A DNA stretch of 64,000 bases from Streptomyces violascens (GTDB lineage: Bacteria > Actinomycetota > Actinomycetes > Streptomycetales > Streptomycetaceae), in contig NZ_BMUA01000032.1 of assembly GCF_014649955.1 (NCBI RefSeq), positions 19,381-83,380 on the forward strand. The letters are read 5' to 3'. Both the position numbers and the translations under genes were made by a program. Below are positions 33,348 through 40,349 of the stretch, in pieces. Below the pieces are notes generated by a model that saw only the letters and a program-made list of their open reading frames with translations, was not told the origin of the DNA and searched no databases. Every line of letters starts with the position of its first letter. Positions within the stretch are counted from its first letter, which is position 1.

Positions 33348-33395
33348 TGTAAAGCTTACTTGTCACCCTCTGCTGCTTGTCAAGCATGCTTTACA
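33348..33395. promoter_or_regulatory. Inverted-repeat operator of the XRE gene
   Basis: TGTAAAGCTTACTTGTCA (33348-33365) and the complement of 33378-33395, TGTAAAGCATGCTTGACA, match at 15 of 18 bases and face each other over 12 bp. The minus-strand TTGACA lies in the right arm, so repressor binding would cover -35 and the start. Confidence 0.65.
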
Positions 33396-33583
33396 GGAAG
33401 GAGGGGCTCGCACGGCGCCTTGGGCACTGTGTTCACCGTCCAGGTAACCGGGCGCGGACTGCCAGGACATTTGTCCTGCGGCAGTCGGGATTCTTCGCTC
33501 TGCCGCGGGACCCCTCCCCGACGGGAGTATCAGTGGTGTCGGCAAGGGGCCGGCGGGCACTGCGAAGTCGTGAGGGGAACGCC

Positions 33584-34072
33584 ATGAGCGCGACGGTTGT
33601 GATGGAGACTCAGACTCAGACTCCGGCTCAGGTTCAGGTCGACGCCGAGGTCGAGGTCCAGGGGGCCGGCGCCGAGGGTGTTGTGCTCAAGGGGCTGCCG
33701 AACTGGTACTTCCCGCTGGTGGGTCTCTTCGCGGGGATCTTCGACATTGCTCGTGCCTACCCGATCCTGTACGCGCTGATCCCGGTGGTGGCGATCGTGC
33801 AGATCGTGCTCGCGTTCACCGTGCTCAAGGCCCGGATCCGGTACATGAAGTCGCTGTGGAAGAACAAGCGGACCCGGTTCCTCGCGCTTGGTCTGCTGGC
33901 CGTCCGGTTCGTCATCCGGTACGGGCTCGGGGTTGCCGGTCTCGCGCTGGGTGCGGCTGCCGGGCAGCTGACGCTGGGCATCGTGATGGCGGTGATCGGC
34001 ACTGCCATGGCTTGGGGAGACCAGTGGCTTATTCTCCGCACTCTCAAGCACGCCCAGCTCAAGGCTGCCTGA
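33584..34072 (+). CDS. Membrane protein with Gln/Thr-rich N-terminus
   Basis: The 162-residue protein begins with a low-complexity cytosolic tail (ETQTQTPAQVQVDAEVEVQG) followed by about four helices (WYFPLVGLFAGIFDIA, ILYALIPVVAIVQIVLAF, FLALGLLAVRFVIRYGLG, LTLGIVMAVIGTAMAWGD). GAGGGGAAC precedes the ATG. A strong terminator follows. Function unknown. Confidence 0.75.
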   Translation: MSATVVMETQTQTPAQVQVDAEVEVQGAGAEGVVLKGLPNWYFPLVGLFAGIFDIARAYPILYALIPVVAIVQIVLAFTVLKARIRYMKSLWKNKRTRFLALGLLAVRFVIRYGLGVAGLALGAAAGQLTLGIVMAVIGTAMAWGDQWLILRTLKHAQLKAA

Positions 34073-34122
34073 CGGACCGTGGAATCACCCGACACCTCAA
34101 CCGTGAACCCCACATCGAAACA

Positions 34123-34156
34123 GGGCCCCGCCGCGCAGCACCGCGGTATGGGGCCC
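34123..34156 (+). terminator. Terminator of the 33584 membrane gene
   Basis: GGGCCCC/GGGGCCC outer stem with inner CCGCG/CGCGG, 50 bp after the stop. Confidence 0.7.
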
Positions 34157-34229
34157 TTCGCATGCGCTCCATGCAGGCGTCTGATCCGTGCTGGGGGCAC
34201 CCGCTGCCACGGGAGTGGCGTGCGGGGCC

Positions 34230-34850
34230 TCAGCCGAGGGGCACCGTGGCTAGGGATTCCCACTCGTACATGCGGTGGTCGCGATGGATGACGATGAGTT
34301 CTGCTTGGGTGATCCGGCCATGTGCCGGCTCGATGGCTGTGTCGGCGAGTGCGGCAGCGAACGGGGCTGCGGGTCCGGTGCTGTTGCTGTAGCCGACGGA
34401 GACGTGCGGCGTGAAGCCGTCGGCGCGTTCGGGGACTTCGGGCAGTACGTCACCGATGGCCGCGCGGATGGCGTCACGGACTGCCCGGACGGCTGCGGCG
34501 GGTTGTACGGGCGCAAGGATGGCTTCCGGGTCGACGACGGGGTTCTCCAGCGTGACGTCGAAGGCCGGGATTCCAGCGAGACGTGCCCTGGCCGCTTTGG
34601 CGATGTCGAGAGCGTTTTGTCTGTCGACTTCGCCGACGAATCCGATGCCTTGCATCGTGAGGTGGAGCCACTGGTCGGGGATCAAGTCGAGCCCGCCGAG
34701 GGGCGCGAGCACGGTGCGGTAGGCGGCGGCGAAACGGTGGATGTCCGCCTGGCCGTCGAAGGTCAGGTGCCAGGTGTAGAAGCGGCGGCCGAAGTCCCAG
34801 CCCGGCCGCCAGTACCAGTGATCCCGCATGTGCTCGGGTGCAGTCGTCAT
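34230..34850 (-). CDS. 2'-5' RNA ligase / 2H phosphoesterase family protein
   Basis: The 206-residue protein has the two signature tetrapeptides of the 2H superfamily, HLTM (in QWLHLTMQGIGF, near residue 70) and HVSV (in FTPHVSVGYSN, near residue 155), between which the substrate cleft forms. Members hydrolyse cyclic phosphodiesters such as 2',3'-cyclic or ADP-ribose cyclic phosphates in RNA or nucleotide salvage. The ATG at 34850 starts TTAPEHMRDHWYWRPG, fitting longer actinobacterial homologues. It stands alone; the disrupted gene lies upstream. Confidence 0.85.
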   Translation of the reverse strand: MTTAPEHMRDHWYWRPGWDFGRRFYTWHLTFDGQADIHRFAAAYRTVLAPLGGLDLIPDQWLHLTMQGIGFVGEVDRQNALDIAKAARARLAGIPAFDVTLENPVVDPEAILAPVQPAAAVRAVRDAIRAAIGDVLPEVPERADGFTPHVSVGYSNSTGPAAPFAAALADTAIEPAHGRITQAELIVIHRDHRMYEWESLATVPLG

Positions 34851-34918
34851 GGCCCCTGACCCAATCAGGGTGACCCCTCGCCTGGCGAGAGGGCCAAGTG
34901 CTGGGGCCCGGAGTCCTG

Positions 34919-35207
34919 TCACCAGTCGGTCAGAACCCGCCGCGCTGTGGTCGTGGCGACTCCGCTCGCGGCGCGTCCCACGGCCATGAGCTGCCCGAGG
35001 TCCTGCATGGGGGGCGTGATGGAGGCCAGCCGTTGCTCGGGCGGCATGGCCAGGACGGGGGAGTGGGCTTCCACGGCGCCGTCCGGCTGGGGTGCCCAGG
35101 AGAGCGATGGCGCGGGTGATGTGGATCTGGGCTTCCGTGCCGTACCCGCAATTCGGCTGCGCGCCGAGACGCGCCAGCAGACGAGCGCCTAAGGCGGCGA
35201 GCAGCAT
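34919..35207 (-). pseudogene. Unknown gene with an internal frameshift
   Basis: The 5' half reads MLLAALGARLLARLGAQPNC then TEAQIHITRAI in one frame. The 3' half reads QPDGAVEAHSPVLAMPPEQR, LASITPPMQDLGQLMAVG and ends TARRVLTDW in another. The switch lies near 35100-35115. Either a disrupted gene or an error of one base. No family recognised. Confidence 0.5.
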
Positions 35208-35342
35208 GGCAGGTTGACCAGCAGCCGGGCGTCGATCTGATGAGCGGGTGACACCGGTTCTTCCGATTCACCCGTCAGATCCCTCAAGTGGGCGAGGCAG
35301 ATCGCCGGTTAGCATCAGTTCAGACGACCGTCGGCCACGGCC

Positions 35343-35792
35343 CTACAGTTCCATCCGGTAGAAGACTTTGTCGGTCTTCGGTGCCACGCCGTAGGCCTGG
35401 TAGAAGTCGAGGGCTGGTGGGTTGTCGGCGTCGCCGGTCCACTCGATGCGCGAGCAGCCCGCCGCGGCAGCGTCTTCCTTGAGTCGGGCCATGAAGAGTT
35501 GGGCGATGCCGCGGCGTCGGGCAGGTTCCCGAACGTACAGCTCCTTGAGGTAGAGCGAGGTGTCGGCACCGGCGGCTGGCCACAACAAGGAGTACGAGGC
35601 CAGCCCCAGTACGTTGGTGCCCTCGCGGGCGAGTAGCACAGTCGCGGCGGGCCGGTCGGAGAACAGCGCGGCCCGGATCTGTTTCACGTCGCCGGGCGTC
35701 TTGTCGCCTCCGTAATAGGCCTCGACCTCACCGAGGATCTGAGAGATCACCTCGATGTCTGCTTCCGTGGCCGACTCGATCTGCACCGTCAT
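35343..35792 (-). CDS. GNAT-family N-acetyltransferase
   Basis: The 149-residue protein has the GNAT fold: strand/helix start IESATEADIEVISQILGEVE, central strand LYLKELYVREPARRRGIAQL containing the acetyl-CoA-binding RRRGIA (motif A), and the C-terminal SRIEWTGDADNPPALDFYQA plus YGVAPKTDKVFYRMEL. The substrate is unknown. It lies 3 bp downstream of the XRE-TPR regulator and must share its mRNA. Confidence 0.88.
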   Translation of the reverse strand: MTVQIESATEADIEVISQILGEVEAYYGGDKTPGDVKQIRAALFSDRPAATVLLAREGTNVLGLASYSLLWPAAGADTSLYLKELYVREPARRRGIAQLFMARLKEDAAAAGCSRIEWTGDADNPPALDFYQAYGVAPKTDKVFYRMEL

Positions 35793-35795
35793 CAG

Positions 35796-36965
35796 CTATC
35801 CCTCTCCCGCAGGTAGCGCCAGCACCTCCCGCAGCACCTCGCCTTCCGGCAGGCTCCGCGCGTCGGGGACTCTATCCGCCAGTTCCCGCGCCCGATAGAT
35901 GATCAGCGGGCTGCGATGCTCCTCCGGAAGGGCCATGAGGGTCGCCGTGGCGTGGGCCGCCGCCATGACGGGTTCCCCCTCGATCACGTAACACATGGCC
36001 TGGTCGAGGCCGATGAACGCCCGGTCGGTGTGATCATCCATCGGGTACAGCTCCAGCGCCCGCTCCTGCTCGGCACGGGCGCGCCCTGTCTGCCGCAGAT
36101 GTGTCCAGGCGTTCCCGGCGTGGAAGCGCAACTGCGACTCGGAGTACCCGAACGCCGATCCGGTGCGCAGCTCGCCGTCGAGCCGTTCCAGCGCGGCCTC
36201 TCCCGCGCGCAGCGCGCTGGCGGTCTGCTCGGCCCGGCCAAGGCGGGCGTACGCGCGGGCCTCCAATGGGGCAGCCAGAGCGGGCCCGACGCACGGCAGA
36301 CCCCCGGCCAGGTCCCGGGCGTGGATGGCGAGTTCGACGGCGCCGTGCACGTCGCCTTCGTAGTAGAGCTGGTAGGCCTCCTGCGCGTACATCCACGACA
36401 GGGTGGCCCGGTCCTCGGCGGCCGCGGCTGCAGCCCGTCCGGTGCGCCACCAGTTCCGGGCGGCCGGGTCGCCGAGCTTCAGCAGGGTGAGGGCCATCAG
36501 GCCGGACATCTGCGCCGCGGCCACGGTCAGTCGCCGGCGCGCCGGCGCGGGATGCCGGTGCGCCAGGAGCCGGTTGAGATCGGTGAAGTCGGCGATCAGG
36601 TCGGGGAGCTGGTCGCTCTCGGCCCGGTAGCGGGTGGCCCTGCCGTGACGGGCCACGGCGTACTCCACCTCCTCTACCGACATCGCCGTCATGGGGCCTG
36701 CGGAGAGAGCGTCGAGGAGCCCGGCTTGGAGGGCGGCTGCCTGTGCGGACAGCGACGCACCGGGCGGTGTGGCGGCCAGCCTGCGCAGCTCGCCGCCCGC
36801 GCCGACGGCGTCGTCGAGAGCGGCAGCCATGGCGGGCGACGGCGTCTTCTTGTCTTGTTCGAGGTCGGCGACGTAGCTCTTGCCGCAGTTCGCGAGGAGG
36901 GCCACGTCGCGTAGTGACCGGGTGCCGCGCAGGCGCCGGAGGGCCTGGCCGAACGACTCGTCCAT
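35796..36965 (-). CDS. XRE-family regulator with TPR-like C-terminal domain
   Basis: The 389-residue protein has an N-terminal Cro/CI helix-turn-helix (LRRLRGTRSLRDVALLANCG, KSYVADLEQDKKTPSPAMAA) and about 280 residues of helical hairpins of TPR type (LEARAYARLGRAEQTASALR, QLRFHAGNAWTHLRQTGRAR). This is a common Streptomyces regulator type, thought to sense peptides or metabolites through its repeat domain. It forms an operon with the GNAT gene and is divergent from the 37103 gene. Confidence 0.85.
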   Translation of the reverse strand: MDESFGQALRRLRGTRSLRDVALLANCGKSYVADLEQDKKTPSPAMAAALDDAVGAGGELRRLAATPPGASLSAQAAALQAGLLDALSAGPMTAMSVEEVEYAVARHGRATRYRAESDQLPDLIADFTDLNRLLAHRHPAPARRRLTVAAAQMSGLMALTLLKLGDPAARNWWRTGRAAAAAAEDRATLSWMYAQEAYQLYYEGDVHGAVELAIHARDLAGGLPCVGPALAAPLEARAYARLGRAEQTASALRAGEAALERLDGELRTGSAFGYSESQLRFHAGNAWTHLRQTGRARAEQERALELYPMDDHTDRAFIGLDQAMCYVIEGEPVMAAAHATATLMALPEEHRSPLIIYRARELADRVPDARSLPEGEVLREVLALPAGEG

Positions 36966-37102
36966 GAGTTTCTTCCCCTGCTGTCCGCCCTGTCCGCCGG
37001 GCAGCGGACACCAGCGGACGCCGCTTGCCTGTCCTACACGGTGCGTATTGGAAACGCTACTCCCAACAACCGATCCGCTACGGGGACTTGAGAGAGGCCA
37101 TC

Positions 37103-37600
37103 ATGCGTGCCATCAGCACCGACGCCGAGACGGAGGCCGCCGTCGCGGCGTGGCTGGCCGACAGCCTGAACCGGCCGGGTAACGCGCGCCAGCAGTGGAC
37201 GGACGGGCACGTCGCCCTCCTCGCCCTGGGCCGGCGGTTCTCCGCCGTCCGCCTGGCTGACGACCTGGTGTACGCCGTGGCAGCCGGTGCGGAACCGGCG
37301 ACCGCCAGCACTGTCTTGCGCTTGTTGCGCGGACCGGTCATCCACGACCCGCGCAACCACCGCTTCTACGCCCTGGTGCCGTCCTCTCCGCCCGGCCCGG
37401 GCCTCGGCCGGTATGCGACGCACCTCGGTCTCGGTCACTACATCGGCGTGCCCAAGGTCGGGGACAACGAGCCGACCGGCACGCTGGCGAGCTACTGGGC
37501 CGTCCCCGCAACCGCCCCCGGCGCCCTGTGCGATCCGATCCGGCTCAGGGACATGATCGAGATGGGCACCGCCGCGCTCGACCGCCAAGCCGCGTCATGA
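37103..37600 (+). CDS. Unknown protein divergent from an XRE-TPR regulator
   Basis: The 165-residue soluble protein (AETEAAVAAWLADSLNRPGN, SAVRLADDLVYAVAAGAEPA, LLRGPVIHDPRNHRFYALVP, THLGLGHYIGVPKVGDNEPT, then ASYWAVPA) has a recurrent Streptomyces look, often beside XRE regulators, but no function known to me. GAGAGG precedes the ATG at 37103. Its last four bases overlap a possible next gene (ATGA). Confidence 0.65.
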   Translation: MRAISTDAETEAAVAAWLADSLNRPGNARQQWTDGHVALLALGRRFSAVRLADDLVYAVAAGAEPATASTVLRLLRGPVIHDPRNHRFYALVPSSPPGPGLGRYATHLGLGHYIGVPKVGDNEPTGTLASYWAVPATAPGALCDPIRLRDMIEMGTAALDRQAAS

Positions 37601-37749
37601 ACGCACCACGGAACCCAAGGGGTTATGTGGTCCCCGAGCGCCGGGTCGCCCGGCAGATGTTTTGGCAGGAAGGGCACCCGGAGGTCGTTGAAGTCGGCGA
37701 CAAGCCGATTGGGCCGTCCCCCGAGGGGCTGGCCCGCGTCGTGCCGTCA
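37597..37749 (+). pseudogene. Possible gene start coupled to 37103, apparently cut off
   Basis: ATG 37597 overlaps the preceding stop (ATGA). The first 45 codons (MNAPRNPRGYVVPERRVARQ, MFWQEGHPEVVEVGDKPIG) look coding, but the frame then runs antisense into the ABM-like gene and loses sense. Probably a truncated cotranscribed gene. Confidence 0.35.
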
Positions 37750-38040
37750 GCGGACGACGACGTTGTAGGCCGGGCCGATCTCCGGCTGGAGATCGCCGTA
37801 TCCGAGGTCGGCGATGATCGGGCCGAGTACCTTGCCGAACGCCTCGAAGCTTTCGGCGGACTCCCAGACGTCGGTGATCCGCCAGCCGCCGTCGACAGGG
37901 CCTGCGGCGTGCGAGAGGAGGCCGACGACGGGAAGGTCCGTGACGCTGGTGAACCCCTTTCCGTCGGTGAGGCGCTCGACGCAGCTGTCGTAGAGCTCCG
38001 GTCCGATGCCGGGGACGAAGAAGGTGACGATGATGGCCAT
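37747..38040 (-). CDS. Antibiotic-biosynthesis-monooxygenase-like (dimeric alpha/beta barrel) protein
   Basis: The 97-residue protein has the ferredoxin-like ABM/dabb pattern: first strand IIVTFFVPGIGPELYDSCVE, a helix, GLLSHAAGPVDGGWRITDVW, ESAESFEAFGKVLGPIIADL. Such small proteins are oxygenases without cofactors, isomerases, or simply stress proteins. The WRITDVWES segment is typical. GGAGCAC precedes the ATG at 38040. It has no obvious operon partner. Confidence 0.7.
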   Translation of the reverse strand: MAIIVTFFVPGIGPELYDSCVERLTDGKGFTSVTDLPVVGLLSHAAGPVDGGWRITDVWESAESFEAFGKVLGPIIADLGYGDLQPEIGPAYNVVVR

Positions 38041-38375
38041 GGGAGTGCTCCTGTCGGTGCGGTGCCGCAGGGTTCCGGGGCGAGCCGGTTGCGCGCACCA
38101 GCCCTCGGCGCCCTCGGTGACTTCCCATCTCTCGGGCATAGCATCCCCGGCGGCGACGGCTCGTCGGCGCTCTCGGGCGCGGGTCGTTGGCGCGGGCGCG
38201 GATGACGACCAGTGCACGCGCCTCACAGTCGCCATCGTTCGCCGCGGGGTTCGTTCTCTTCGGCGCGCCGGGCCAGATGTTCACGGTCCGCCGGACGGCC
38301 TGGGTGTCGTTGAGCGAGGGCGACATGCGCTCGGTGCGGCGTCGGTTCGGGGCCCTCGGTCTGAGGTGGCCGGGT
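38041..38375. other. Intergenic, no gene supported
   Basis: Open frames on both strands conflict, and neither has a ribosome site or a recognisable protein. No hairpin found. Confidence 0.4.
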
Positions 38376-39176
38376 TCAGTCGTCGAGGTCGATGACGAAG
38401 TCGACGATGGTGGTGTCGCCGCGGCGCACGATGGGGTGGCCGACTTCGACGACGCGTCCGGTGTCGGCGATGTGGCGGCGGGTGTAGCGCATGACGGGGA
38501 CGCCGGCCCCGATCCGCAGGGTGGCGGCTTCGGATTTGTCCGGCATCCCGGTGGTGAACGACTCGGTGATGCGGGTGACGGTGATGCCGAGGGAGGCCAT
38601 CTGGGCTCGGGTGCCGCCGGGCCAGGGCTCGTTGATGGGGTCGGCGACGGGTGTTCCGGAGACATCGGCCCAGCGGAGGTAGGACGTGGCCATCTGGGTG
38701 GGCTGGTCGTTGTCGTAGAACACGAAGTGCCGGGCGAGCAGCCGCTCGCCGATTTCGCTCTCGAAGAGCGCGGCGAGCTCGGCGTCGGCCTGGACCTTTT
38801 CGAAGCGTTTGTCGAGCCGGTACTCGGACCAGCCGATGCCCTGGTCGCGGGTGTAGGGCGTGGACTTGGCGCCGTGGGTGGTGCGATAGCGGTCGGCGGC
38901 CATCCGGTGGATCGGGGGCCGCGGGCGCACCCGGGTGCCGGCGCGGGCCCGTGTCTCGATGAGTCCCTCGTTGCGGAGCAGTGCCAGGGCGTTGCGGATG
39001 GTTGTTTCGGAGACGCGGTAGTGCTCGCAGAGCGCGGGCAGGGTGGGGATCTGGTCGCCGGGGCGGAATTCGGCGGAGTGGATGCGGCGTCGCAGGTCGT
39101 CGGCGATCCGCAGGTACTCGGGCTCTGCCACTGCCACACCACCGTTCTGGATGATCGCGTCAATCTGTGTACACAT
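38376..39176 (-). CDS. GntR/HutC-family regulator with UTRA domain
   Basis: The 266-residue protein has a GntR winged helix (IADDLRRRIHSAEFRPGDQI, VSETTIRNALALLRNEGLIE, TRARAGTRV) and a C-terminal UTRA ligand domain (LLARHFVFYDNDQPTQMATS, VPVMRYTRRHIADTGRVVEV). It is divergent from the genes leading into the TfuA/YcaO cluster, and the gap has HutC-type palindromes (TGTGTACACA over its own start; GAGTAC...GTACTC in front of the neighbour). It is therefore the probable local regulator. The start is ATG 39176, with an in-frame GTG some 13 codons later. Confidence 0.88.
   Translation of the reverse strand: MCTQIDAIIQNGGVAVAEPEYLRIADDLRRRIHSAEFRPGDQIPTLPALCEHYRVSETTIRNALALLRNEGLIETRARAGTRVRPRPPIHRMAADRYRTTHGAKSTPYTRDQGIGWSEYRLDKRFEKVQADAELAALFESEIGERLLARHFVFYDNDQPTQMATSYLRWADVSGTPVADPINEPWPGGTRAQMASLGITVTRITESFTTGMPDKSEAATLRIGAGVPVMRYTRRHIADTGRVVEVGHPIVRRGDTTIVDFVIDLDD
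39166..39175. promoter_or_regulatory. GntR/HutC-type palindrome over the gntR start
   Basis: TGTGTACACA is a perfect 10-bp palindrome fitting the HutC consensus GT-n-TA-n-AC and covers the regulator start codon. Confidence 0.55.
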
Positions 39177-39217
39177 ACTTTGCCCTTCCTCTTGACCTGC
39201 GCCAACTCCAGCGACAA

Positions 39218-39250
39218 TCTGAGTACAGAAAAGCTTTATCCGTACTCAGA
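39218..39250. promoter_or_regulatory. Paired GntR-type half sites before the 39270 gene
   Basis: TCTGAGTAC at 39218-39226 and its exact complement GTACTCAGA at 39242-39250, 15 bp apart. It ends 19 bp before the ATG at 39270, so it could block the promoter leading into the RiPP genes. Confidence 0.6.
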
Positions 39251-39269
39251 TAACAGCTGGGGGCCGGTC

Positions 39270-39608
39270 ATGCCCGAATCGGGGCACACCTGGCGCAAGG
39301 CTTTCAAAGGGCTTCCCGAGGAGGCCCGCACCGTCCGTGTGTGGACGGCCGGCCGCCTCGGTCACCCCGATGCCCCGCTCATCGCGAACGAGCTGTTCAC
39401 GGCCGTCCTGGGTGCCGGGCCGGACAGCATCGAGATGACCCTGTCGACGGCGGGCACCAGGATCCGCATCGCCGCGGACGGCTCCGTCCAGCTGTCGTTC
39501 CTGCAGACCCGCGGGCCGGGCGCGATCCTCGTCGGCCAGCTGTCCGCGTCCTCGGGCGTCTCCGAGGACGGCCAGACCCTGTGGGCCCTGTTCGAAGGGG
39601 AGTCCTGA
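39270..39608 (+). CDS. Small unknown protein at the head of the RiPP region
   Basis: The 112-residue protein (TWRKAFKGLPEEARTVRVWT, APLIANELFTAVLGAGPDSI, EMTLSTAGTRIRIAADGSVQ, GQTLWALFEGE) has an alpha/beta pattern vaguely like the N-terminal part of an HATPase (anti-sigma type) fold, but without the ATP motifs. It is just downstream of the GntR sites, and its stop overlaps the start of the next gene by one base (TGATG). Confidence 0.6.
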   Translation: MPESGHTWRKAFKGLPEEARTVRVWTAGRLGHPDAPLIANELFTAVLGAGPDSIEMTLSTAGTRIRIAADGSVQLSFLQTRGPGAILVGQLSASSGVSEDGQTLWALFEGES

Positions 39609-39982
39609 TGCCACAGCCCACCACCGGACATGACGCCGCCGTCCAGGCGGCCGGCTCCGCCACGCGCACCGACATGCGCCGCGATATCGAGATCGCGATG
39701 GCCCTGGCGGTCACCTGTCCCAACGGCGCCGTCGCCGCTGCAGTCCGGGGCCGTCTGCGCGGCTACATCAGCGGGCTCGCCGAGCCCGCCGGAACGTACG
39801 TGCACGCGCTCAAGTCCGAGACCAGGGACCGCGACATCGCCGAGGGCACCCTTCGGCACGCCAAGAACCTGCTCCACGTATCCGGCAGTGATCCGGCCGC
39901 GCGCCTTCGCCTGCTGGCCAAGGGCGTCGATCACCTGATGCGGTACGCCGCCCAGGCCCGCGCTGAGGCTGAGCGGCCCTGA
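39608..39982 (+). CDS. DUF6415-family protein
   Basis: The 124-residue helical protein matches the DUF6415 pattern often annotated as natural-product-associated in Streptomyces: DMRRDIEIAMALAVTCP, VRGRLRGYISGLAEPAGTYV, RDIAEGTLRHAKNLLHVSG, LRLLAKGVDHLMRYAAQA. Its biochemical role is not known. The start overlaps the previous stop, so the two genes are coupled; the RiPP precursor follows 160 bp later. Confidence 0.72.
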   Translation: MPQPTTGHDAAVQAAGSATRTDMRRDIEIAMALAVTCPNGAVAAAVRGRLRGYISGLAEPAGTYVHALKSETRDRDIAEGTLRHAKNLLHVSGSDPAARLRLLAKGVDHLMRYAAQARAEAERP

Positions 39983-40022
39983 GACCGGCGCCGGACCGGA
40001 GGAGGCTCCCCGGCCGGCGTCC

Positions 40023-40064
40023 TGGTGCCGTCTCTTCACGTCCCCCCGAGAGGGGACGGCACCA
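40023..40064 (+). promoter_or_regulatory. Leader hairpin(s) upstream of the precursor gene
   Basis: TGGTGCCGTC and its exact complement GACGGCACCA (10 bp) enclose a second, competing stem, GTCCCC/GGGGAC, that shares bases with the right arm. It may be a terminator for the upstream pair or an attenuator of the RiPP mRNA. Confidence 0.55.
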
Positions 40065-40142
40065 ACCCCGCCCCGCTGCAGGGGAGGGGTGCGGCACGGG
40101 CAACTGCCCGCGCCGTTCGCAGAGAAGAAGAAGGAGATCCTC

Positions 40143-40280
40143 GTGGAACTGTCCAAGTCCGAACTCGCCGTCCAGGACCAGCCCGTCGTGAAGGACGCGG
40201 CGGGCGGCATCGCCGCGCTCACCGTGCCGTCCAGCGTCGTACGGATCGAGGACGTCGAGGAGGAAGGCGGCGTCGCCTAA
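40143..40280 (+). CDS. Candidate RiPP precursor peptide
   Basis: The 45-residue peptide starts at GTG with AAGGAG six bases upstream. It has an acidic/amphipathic leader-like start (MELSKSELAVQDQPVVKDAA), a small-residue stretch GGIAALTVPSSVVR and an acidic end with EEEGGVA. It has no Cys, so heterocyclisation would have only Ser/Thr to use; backbone thioamidation needs no special side chain. Its position directly in front of tfuA and ycaO, good ribosome site and 3' hairpin support a precursor role. Core and cleavage site cannot be read with certainty. No homologue is known to me. Confidence 0.6.
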   Translation: MELSKSELAVQDQPVVKDAAGGIAALTVPSSVVRIEDVEEEGGVA

Positions 40281-40295
40281 TCCCGCGCAACCCGT

Positions 40296-40325
40296 GGTGC
40301 CGGCACCCCTGGCGGTTCCGGCACC
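40296..40325 (+). promoter_or_regulatory. Intercistronic hairpin between precursor and tfuA
   Basis: GGTGCCGG pairs with CCGGCACC over a 14-base loop, 15 bp after the precursor stop and 24 bp before the tfuA ATG. Such partial terminators raise precursor over enzyme levels in RiPP operons. Confidence 0.6.
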
Positions 40326-40349
40326 GCGGCCACGCCTGTGGAGGAGCAC

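Noticed and set aside
37595..39217. 540-residue minus-strand ORF over the ABM-like and GntR genes
   Set aside because: Pro/Ser/Arg composition; it overlaps two recognised genes in another frame.
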